The position numbers and the translations under genes are program-made. A DNA stretch of 16,351 nucleotides from an uncultured bacterium. GTDB lineage: Bacteria > Bacteroidota > Bacteroidia > Sphingobacteriales > Sphingobacteriaceae. Positions 6,179-11,559 of the stretch are shown one piece after another (position 1 is the first letter of the stretch; each line of letters begins with the position of its first letter). The notes beneath the pieces are model-generated. The model saw only the letters and a list, made by a program, of their open reading frames with translations. It was not told the origin of the DNA and searched no databases. The DNA is taken from contig CAJBVG010000034.1 in assembly GCA_903958995.1 (NCBI GenBank), forward strand, positions 1 through 16,351, written 5' to 3'.

Positions 6179-7663
6179 TTATGATTTTCTATTACTAACC
6201 CAAGCCGATTTATTGTCATCAGCGGTTGAGGTGTGGTTTTGCTTTGTTTTCGACTCTTTCCAAAGGTTGGCAATCATTAAAGCAGCTATTTCTGCTTCAT
6301 CGCTTGAAGAATCCTTTAAACTATCAGCATTGAAGTAGTTTTTTACAAAATGGGTATCAAAATTACCCGATCGGAAAGCATCATGTTGCATCACGAATTT
6401 CCCGAAAGGTAGTGTAGTTTGAATACCTGTAATCTTATAATCATCTATCGCACGAATCATGCGTTCTATAGCTTCCTCACGGTCTTTACCGAAGGTAACA
6501 AGCTTAGCAATCATCGGGTCGTAATAGATTGGAATATCCATGCCTTCAACAAAGCCATCATCAACACGAACACCTAAACCTTGTGGTATTTTATACGATT
6601 GTAAATTTCCAATGTCTGGTAAGAAATTATTATTCGGATCTTCTGCATAAACACGCAACTCAATGGAATGTCCATTTATATGTAAATCGTCTTGGGTAAA
6701 CGACAATTTTTCACCACGGGCGATTTTTATTTGTTCTTTTACTAAGTCGATACCAGTTATTTGTTCGGTAACGGGATGCTCTACTTGTAAGCGGGTATTC
6801 ATTTCTAGGAAGTAGAAGTTTACATTATCTTCTAAAATAAATTCTACGGTACCAGCACCTAAGTAATCGCAAGCTCTTGCTACATCTACGGCGCATTCGC
6901 CCATTGCTTTTCTAATTGCTGGTGTTAATACTGAAGAAGGTGCTTCTTCAACAACTTTTTGATGTCGACGTTGAATAGAACATTCGCGTTCAAACAAGTA
7001 AACTATATTTCCATGAGAGTCTCCTAAAACTTGAATTTCAATATGACGAGGTGAACCAACATAGCGCTCAATAAAAACAGATCCATCACCAAAAGCCGAA
7101 GTGGCTTCACTAACGGCTAAGTCCATTTGTTCTTCAAAATCTTCTACTCTTTCTACCACTCGCATTCCTTTACCACCGCCACCGGCTGCAGCTTTAATCA
7201 GAATTGGAAATCCTACTTCGACGGCACGATCTTTTGCCACTTGAATATCTCCAATGGCTTCTTCGGTTCCAGGAACCATCGGGATATTATATCTTAATGC
7301 TGCTGCTTTTGCAGAAAGCTTATTACCCATCATTTCCATTGCTTCTGGCGATGGGCCTATTAAAATCAAACCAGCTTCTCTTACTTTACGAGCAAAGGCT
7401 GCGTTTTCAGACAAGAAACCATACCCTGGATGAATAGCATCAGCACCTGTACTTTTACAAGCATTGATAATATTTTCCATTACTAAATACGATTGGTTGG
7501 AAGGTGCTGGTCCAATTAATACTGCTTCATCAGCGTATTGAACATGTGGTGATAAACGATCAGCTTCAGAATATACTGCAACAGTTGCAATTCCCATTTC
7601 TCTCGCCGAACGCATAATACGTAAAGCAATTTCTCCGCGATTGGCAATTAGTATTTTTTTCAA
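6179..7663 (-). CDS. accC: Biotin carboxylase subunit of an acyl-CoA carboxylase
   Basis: A 494-residue ATP-grasp enzyme that carboxylates biotin on a carrier protein using ATP and bicarbonate. Visible features: the N-terminal KKILIANRGEIALRI; HPGYGFLSEN (78-87); the ATP loop AAAGGGGKG (158-166); and Lys115, Lys157, His207, Lys236, Glu274, Glu287, Arg291 and Glu295, which match E. coli AccC residues Lys116, Lys159, His209, Lys238, Glu276, Glu288, Arg292 and Glu296. It lacks a biotin carrier domain but has about 45-50 extra residues after the usual AccC end, a polar tail with one helical-looking stretch and the ending AWVSNRKS. Whether it serves acetyl-CoA or propionyl-CoA carboxylase cannot be settled; no carrier or carboxyltransferase gene is adjacent. 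The start is TTG at 7663, since an in-frame TAA lies 15 nt upstream with no ATG between. Confidence 0.92.
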   Translation of the reverse strand: MKKILIANRGEIALRIMRSAREMGIATVAVYSEADRLSPHVQYADEAVLIGPAPSNQSYLVMENIINACKSTGADAIHPGYGFLSENAAFARKVREAGLILIGPSPEAMEMMGNKLSAKAAALRYNIPMVPGTEEAIGDIQVAKDRAVEVGFPILIKAAAGGGGKGMRVVERVEDFEEQMDLAVSEATSAFGDGSVFIERYVGSPRHIEIQVLGDSHGNIVYLFERECSIQRRHQKVVEEAPSSVLTPAIRKAMGECAVDVARACDYLGAGTVEFILEDNVNFYFLEMNTRLQVEHPVTEQITGIDLVKEQIKIARGEKLSFTQDDLHINGHSIELRVYAEDPNNNFLPDIGNLQSYKIPQGLGVRVDDGFVEGMDIPIYYDPMIAKLVTFGKDREEAIERMIRAIDDYKITGIQTTLPFGKFVMQHDAFRSGNFDTHFVKNYFNADSLKDSSSDEAEIAALMIANLWKESKTKQNHTSTADDNKSAWVSNRKS

Positions 7664-7681
7664 TGTATTATTGATTTAGGA

Positions 7682-7710
7682 CAAACTTCTATAAAGTGTA
7701 AAAATATCAA
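7682..7710 (-). promoter_or_regulatory. Candidate accC promoter
   Basis: On the minus strand a TTG (7708-7710) is followed after 18 nt by GAAGTTTG (7682-7689), one mismatch from TAnnTTTG. Spacing fits the Bacteroidota -33/-7 arrangement and would start RNA about 10-15 nt before the TTG codon of accC. Confidence 0.35.
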
Positions 7711-7766
7711 TTTTGATGATAAAAAACAGCCTTTTGAAAATCTAGTGAGATAATCAGAATAAATTC

Positions 7767-7774
7767 TAATTTTG
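7767..7774 (+). promoter_or_regulatory. Candidate -7 box of the ccm operon
   Basis: TAATTTTG is an exact TAnnTTTG match ending only 4 nt before the GTG start of ccmB. If used, the transcript would be leaderless or nearly so. No TTG -33 box lies at the expected distance, so it may be fortuitous. Confidence 0.3.
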
Positions 7775-7778
7775 GGGC

Positions 7779-8438
7779 GTGGTAGAAACAAAAACAATTA
7801 AAGCATTATTACTTAAAGATCTGCTTATCGAGTGGAGAAATAAGTACTCTTTCAATGGGATTCTGCTCTATGTGTTCTCTACGGTTTTTATTTGCTATTT
7901 ATCATTCAAACAAATTAATCCAGTAGTTTGGAATGCTTTATTTTGGATTATCATGCTTTTTGCTTCGGTAAACGCTGTGGCTAAGAGTTTTATGCAAGAA
8001 ACGAAGGGACGTTTTCTATATATGTATACCTTAAGTTCTGCACAAAATGTGATCATCTCTAAGATTATTTATAATTCATTATTGATGATATTATTATCAA
8101 GCATAAGTATCATTTTCTATGCCTTGGTTTTTAAAAATCCAATTCAAGATCCATTGTTTTATGGTATTGCTGTTTTACTAGGAGGATTAAGCTTTTCAAC
8201 CATTTTAACTATGGTATCAGCAATTGCATCTAAAGTGAATAATAACACGACATTAATGGCCATACTTAGTTTCCCAATTATGGTTCCATTATTGATGCTT
8301 TTAATCAAGTTTTCGAAGAATGCTATTGATGGATTAGACAGAGCAGTTAGTTATAATGAATTGATAGCCATAGTAATGCTGAATGTTATTACGATTGCTG
8401 TATCTTTATTGTTATTTCCTTACATTTGGCGAGAATAA
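7779..8438 (+). CDS. ccmB: Heme exporter / cytochrome c maturation permease CcmB
   Basis: A 219-residue integral membrane protein with six predicted membrane segments (about 25-43, 48-68, 98-117, 126-150, 155-176, 194-215). The N-terminus KALLLKDLLIEWRNKYSFNGILLYV, which puts a charged amphipathic helix ahead of the first membrane span, is typical of Bacteroidota CcmB. With the ATPase CcmA and with CcmC it forms the inner-membrane complex that frees holo-CcmE to deliver haem to apocytochrome c. No ccmA is next to it; the gene upstream is the divergent accC. The start is GTG: an in-frame TAA at 7767-7769 limits the frame and no ATG precedes the EWRNK region. It is followed after 18 nt by ccmC. 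Confidence 0.88.
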   Translation: MVETKTIKALLLKDLLIEWRNKYSFNGILLYVFSTVFICYLSFKQINPVVWNALFWIIMLFASVNAVAKSFMQETKGRFLYMYTLSSAQNVIISKIIYNSLLMILLSSISIIFYALVFKNPIQDPLFYGIAVLLGGLSFSTILTMVSAIASKVNNNTTLMAILSFPIMVPLLMLLIKFSKNAIDGLDRAVSYNELIAIVMLNVITIAVSLLLFPYIWRE

Positions 8439-8456
8439 ACGTAACATCTATACAAT

Positions 8457-9125
8457 ATGTTTAACAAAATTAGCTGGTGGAAATGGATGGGGATTATATT
8501 TATTCTTTTTTCCATCATTAGCGGCTTTCTAGGCCCAGTTCCAACACTTCCAATATTACACGAAACCATTCGAAACGTTTACTTCCATGTACCCATGTGG
8601 TTTGCAATGATTGTGCTGTTTGTAATGAACGCATGGTATAGCATTCGCTTCTTAAGAGTAGGAGCAGAGTCAGATGATAGATGGGCTGTAGAATCAGCCA
8701 ATGTTGGAGTTTTACTTGGCGTTTTAGGTATTGTAACCGGTATGATTTGGGCTAAATTTACTTGGGGCGAAGCTTGGAGTAACGATCCTAAACAAAATAG
8801 TGCAGCAATTGCCTTATTAGTTTACATGGCTTACTTCGTTTTAAGAGGTTCTATAGACGATGAACAAAAGAAAGCTAAAATATCAGCAGTGTATAGTGTG
8901 TTTGCTTTCCCAGTGATGATTGTATTGGTGTTTATTCTACCAAGATTAACAGATTCTCTGCATCCGGGAAATGGTGGGAATCCAGGATTTAATACCTATG
9001 ATATGGACAATAATGTTCGTAAAGTTTTTTATCCAGCAGTAATAGGTTGGATATGTATAGGATTGTGGATTACACAGTTGAGATTTAGATTAAGAACATT
9101 AGAAGATAAATCATTAGAAAAATAA
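8457..9125 (+). CDS. ccmC: Cytochrome c maturation protein CcmC (heme handling)
   Basis: A 222-residue membrane protein of the haem-handling family. The WWD motif is present as W98-AKFTWGEAW107-SND110. The two flanking haem-ligand histidines are His44 in YFHVPMW and His169 in DSLHPGN, at the places of E. coli CcmC His60 and His184. Six hydrophobic segments are apparent. CcmC loads haem onto CcmE on the periplasmic side of the inner membrane. The stop codon and the ccmD start are separated by a single base, and ccmB ends 18 nt upstream, so the three form one operon. Homologous CcsA/CcmF proteins also have WWD motifs but are much longer; size and gene order make CcmC the best call. Confidence 0.9.
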   Translation: MFNKISWWKWMGIIFILFSIISGFLGPVPTLPILHETIRNVYFHVPMWFAMIVLFVMNAWYSIRFLRVGAESDDRWAVESANVGVLLGVLGIVTGMIWAKFTWGEAWSNDPKQNSAAIALLVYMAYFVLRGSIDDEQKKAKISAVYSVFAFPVMIVLVFILPRLTDSLHPGNGGNPGFNTYDMDNNVRKVFYPAVIGWICIGLWITQLRFRLRTLEDKSLEK

Positions 9126-9126
9126 G

Positions 9127-9339
9127 ATGAAAAAGATATTCACACTCCTTTTTATGCTACTTATGATGTCTGTAAGTTATGCACAAACTTCAACAAATGT
9201 TGAAATGGCAGACACTCTCAGAAATTCAGGGAAAATATATGTTGTGGTAGCTGTTATCGCTGTAATATTCTTAGGTATAGCGACTTATTTAATTTATTTG
9301 GACAAGCGTTTAAGTAAATTAGAAAAAGAACAGAAATAA
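9127..9339 (+). CDS. ccmD: CcmD-family small membrane protein
   Basis: A 70-residue protein directly after ccmC (1-nt gap). It begins with a signal-peptide-like segment (1-19, ending SYA before QTST), has a second hydrophobic helix at about 37-58 and ends in a charged cytoplasmic tail, YLDKRLSKLEKEQK. The helix-YL.YLD.RL..LE pattern after ccmC is what Bacteroidota CcmD-family proteins look like. CcmD links CcmC and CcmE and helps release haem-loaded CcmE. Proteobacterial CcmD has one membrane helix and no cleavable signal, so the N-terminal extension here is different. There is no clear terminator behind it. Confidence 0.8.
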   Translation: MKKIFTLLFMLLMMSVSYAQTSTNVEMADTLRNSGKIYVVVAVIAVIFLGIATYLIYLDKRLSKLEKEQK

Positions 9340-9371
9340 TTTGCTAAAGAGGATTATTAATCAAACATTTG
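9340..9371 (+). promoter_or_regulatory. Candidate promoter of the glutamate dehydrogenase gene
   Basis: TTTG (9340-9343), a 20-nt spacer and AACATTTG (9364-9371), one mismatch from TAnnTTTG. Element identity and spacing fit the Bacteroidota housekeeping promoter, giving a leader of about 40-45 nt before ATG 9421. It overlaps the ccmD stop region, so gdhA can be expressed independently of the ccm genes. Confidence 0.5.
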
Positions 9372-9420
9372 CTTAGAATTTAACAATCACAATTCAACAA
9401 TTATTTAAAAAATAGTGTTT

Positions 9421-10866
9421 ATGGCTAAAAGCGTAAAAGCAAAAGCAGCAGCACACGACACCAATTTCTTTGGTGATGTTTGTGCGTTCTTTGATAAAGC
9501 AGCAAGCTTTACAAATCATCCGCAAGGTTTATTAAACCAAATCAAAACATGTAATAGTGTTTATCGCTTTCAATTTCCTATTCGAAAAGCAAACGGTTCT
9601 ATTGAAGTAATCGATGCTTGGAGAGTAGAGCACTCTCATCACAAATTACCAACTAAAGGTGGTATTCGTTACAGTGAGATGGTTAATGAAGATGAAGTGA
9701 TGGCATTAGCAGCTTTGATGACGTATAAATGTGCAATCGTAAACGTAGGTTTCGGTGGTGCAAAAGGTGGTGTAAGAATCAACCCTAAAAATTATACGGT
9801 AGGTGAGTTAGAAAATATAACTCGTCGTTATACTACGGAATTAATTAAAAAGAACTTCATCGGTCCAGGTATCGATGTGCCAGCTCCAGATTATGGAACA
9901 GGAGAAAGAGAAATGTCGTGGATCGTTGATACATACGCTACTTTCAATCCAGGTTCATTAGATGCTAGTGCATGTGTTACTGGTAAACCAATTTCTCAAT
10001 CAGGTATTAACGGTCGTCGTGAAGCTACTGGTCGTGGTGTTTACTTCGCAACTAGAGAGTGTGTTTCTGTTCCAGAAGACATGAAGAAAATTGGATTAAC
10101 ACCAGGTATGGATGGTAAACGAGTAATCGTTCAAGGTTTAGGTAACGTAGGTTTCTACTCAGCTAAATTCATTCAAGAAGGTGGAGGTATCATTGTAGGT
10201 CTTTGCGAATTCGAAGGTTCTATCTATAACCCTAAAGGTTTAGATGTAGAAAAAGTATTCGATCACAGAAAGAAAACAGGATCTATCCTTGGTTATAAAG
10301 GTGCAACAAAAGAGTTCAAAAATTCTAGTTTAGGTTTAGAGCAAGATTGCGATATCTTAGTTCCAGCAGCATTAGAAAATCAAATCAATATTGACAACAT
10401 TAAGCGCATTAAAGCAAAGATTATTGCTGAAGGTGCTAATGGTCCAACTACTCCTGAAGCAGCAGATTACTTCATGAAAAAAGGTGGTATCATTATTCCA
10501 GATGCTTATTGTAATGCAGGTGGTGTAACTGTTTCTTACTTCGAATGGTTAAAAAACTTATCTCATGTGGCTTTTGGTCGTATGGATAAACGTTACGAAG
10601 AAAATCAAAACAGAACATTAGTAGATACTATTGAAAAAGCAACAGGCGTAAAGCTTTCAGCTGATCAACGTAAATTAATCGTTAAAGGTCCAGATGAATT
10701 AGAATTAGTAAATTCTGGTTTAGAAGAATCAATGGTGCGTTCATACCACGAAATTCGTGAGATTAAATTAATGAATAAGAAAATTGATAGTTTAAGAACT
10801 GCTGCATTTGTTGGAGCAATCGACAAAATCGCCGTTTCTTATATGAATCTTGGAATTTTCCCATAA
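9421..10866 (+). CDS. gdhA: Glutamate dehydrogenase (Glu/Leu/Phe/Val family, animal-like, antenna-type insertion)
   Basis: A 481-residue enzyme for oxidative deamination of glutamate or the reverse. Lys79 (PTKGGIRYS), Lys103 (LMTYKCA) and Lys115 (FGGAKGG) keep the 24- and 12-residue spacing of Clostridium Lys89/113/125; Asp157 (APDYGTGEREMSW) is the catalytic acid. ACVTGKPISQ and the Rossmann motif GLGNVG follow. An acidic residue ends the second strand (LCEFEGSIYNPKG), resembling animal GDH, which accepts NAD and NADP; cofactor choice is not decided here. After YFEWLKN (373-379) about 48 residues precede the ELVNSGL helix, where typical bacterial enzymes have about 8. ATG 9421 is preferred over the in-frame GTG at 9415. 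A candidate promoter precedes it and a strong terminator follows. Confidence 0.93.
   Translation: MAKSVKAKAAAHDTNFFGDVCAFFDKAASFTNHPQGLLNQIKTCNSVYRFQFPIRKANGSIEVIDAWRVEHSHHKLPTKGGIRYSEMVNEDEVMALAALMTYKCAIVNVGFGGAKGGVRINPKNYTVGELENITRRYTTELIKKNFIGPGIDVPAPDYGTGEREMSWIVDTYATFNPGSLDASACVTGKPISQSGINGRREATGRGVYFATRECVSVPEDMKKIGLTPGMDGKRVIVQGLGNVGFYSAKFIQEGGGIIVGLCEFEGSIYNPKGLDVEKVFDHRKKTGSILGYKGATKEFKNSSLGLEQDCDILVPAALENQINIDNIKRIKAKIIAEGANGPTTPEAADYFMKKGGIIIPDAYCNAGGVTVSYFEWLKNLSHVAFGRMDKRYEENQNRTLVDTIEKATGVKLSADQRKLIVKGPDELELVNSGLEESMVRSYHEIREIKLMNKKIDSLRTAAFVGAIDKIAVSYMNLGIFP
10558..10701 (+). other. Antenna-like insertion within the glutamate dehydrogenase
   Basis: Residues 380-427 (LSHVAFGRMDKRYEENQN through KGPDEL) lie between the conserved YFEWLKN and the ELVNSGLEESM helix. 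Compared from memory with human GDH1 (LNHVSYGRLTFKYERDSN and onward, about 59 residues) the segment is colinear and about 11 residues shorter; compared with Bacillus RocG it is about 40 residues longer. Structure and function as an antenna are inferred, not shown. Confidence 0.6.
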
Positions 10867-10890
10867 TATTATTCTACAAGCACAAAAATC

Positions 10891-10926
10891 AGCCGCCAAG
10901 TTTTTTACTTTGGCGGCTTTTTTTTT
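10891..10926 (+). terminator. Rho-independent terminator of gdhA
   Basis: A 9-bp GC-rich stem AGCCGCCAA / TTGGCGGCT (10891-10899 and 10910-10918) with a 10-nt T-rich loop, followed by a run of nine T (10918-10926). It starts 24 nt after the gdhA stop codon. Confidence 0.93.
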
Positions 10927-10971
10927 GAGCAATTAAATTATTTCAGTAAATTCAATTTAAATACGCCCCAT

Positions 10972-11499
10972 ATGAAAAAGATAATATTAACTCACGGTAT
11001 TCTAGGCGGTGCTTTGATATCGGCAATTATGGCATTTTCTATATTAAAGTATAACGATGTTATCAACTTTAACGAAAACATGATTTATGGTTTTTCATTC
11101 ATGTTGATTGCATTTATACTTCCATTTATTTCCATTTGGAAATTTAGAAAAGTTGATGGCCCATCTTATCAGTTTAAAAGAGCATTTGTAGTTGGACTAG
11201 GAGTAAGTTTTGTTGCTTCGGTAATGTATGTATTAACCTGGGAAGTGGTGTTCAATGTTTATATTCCGAACTTCATGGAAAAGTATTCTGAATTTTGCTT
11301 AAAGCAATTAACAGAGTCAGGTGCAACTGCAGATGTGATTGCTGCTAAACAATCCGAAATGGCTCATCAATCCGTTATGTATGTGAAAGCTTGGTACAGA
11401 ATGGGATTAACGTATATGGAAATTTTCCCAATTGGTTTAATAGCTTCGTCAATTGCAGCTTTGACTATAAGAAAAAAAAATAATGTGCCAATAAGTTAA
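10972..11499 (+). CDS. DUF4199 domain-containing membrane protein
   Basis: A 175-residue inner-membrane protein with four predicted membrane segments (about 5-24, 36-57, 70-92, 145-166) and a longer polar loop (about 96-140) rich in Glu and Lys. The N-terminus MKKIILTHGILGGAL, the FRKVDG.SYQFKRAF segment between helices 2 and 3 and the WYRMGLTYMEIFPIGL helix are characteristic of DUF4199, a family found almost only in Bacteroidota and of unknown function. It is isolated by the gdhA terminator upstream and the repeat hairpin downstream, so it is probably monocistronic. A weak promoter candidate is TTTG (10924-10927), a 19-nt gap and TAAATTCA (10947-10954). Its last four codons (Val-Pro-Ile-Ser) and stop lie within the downstream octamer array. 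Confidence 0.85.
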   Translation: MKKIILTHGILGGALISAIMAFSILKYNDVINFNENMIYGFSFMLIAFILPFISIWKFRKVDGPSYQFKRAFVVGLGVSFVASVMYVLTWEVVFNVYIPNFMEKYSEFCLKQLTESGATADVIAAKQSEMAHQSVMYVKAWYRMGLTYMEIFPIGLIASSIAALTIRKKNNVPIS

Positions 11500-11559
11500 T
11501 GTGCCAATGTGCTAATTCGTTTTTTAGCACATTGGCACATTAGCACATTAGCACATTAG
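11483..11559. repeat. 8-bp tandem repeats in inverted arrangement
   Basis: Left half in octamers: ATGTGCCA, ATAAGTTA, ATGTGCCA, ATGTGCTA (11483-11514). Right half: TAGCACAT, TGGCACAT, TAGCACAT, TAGCACAT (11525-11556), in the opposite orientation. The stop codon of the DUF4199 gene (11497-11499) and that of the TonB receptor gene (11556-11558, minus strand) are both made of repeat sequence. Confidence 0.9.
11498..11541. terminator. Bidirectional hairpin between convergent genes
   Basis: A perfect 18-bp inverted repeat, AATGTGCCAATGTGCTAA (11498-11515) against 11524-11541, with the 8-nt loop TTCGTTTT. It sits between two convergent genes and is the only strong hairpin there, so a terminator function in both directions is likely. 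It lacks a canonical T-run after the stem on either strand; termination may rely on the stem alone. Confidence 0.65.

Larger units (their letters stand above)
7664..7778. other. Divergent promoter region accC / ccmB
   Basis: 115 nt between the divergent TTG and GTG start codons. It holds a candidate promoter for each side (listed separately) and a small dyad AGAAT-aa-ATTCT just ahead of the ccmB -7-like box, which could be an operator but is short enough to be chance. No small gene is seen. Confidence 0.5.

Noticed and set aside
9415..9420. GTG at 9415 as the start of glutamate dehydrogenase
   Set aside because: It adds only two residues (Met-Phe) before ATG 9421, which gives an ordinary MAKS start; there is no signal favouring the GTG.
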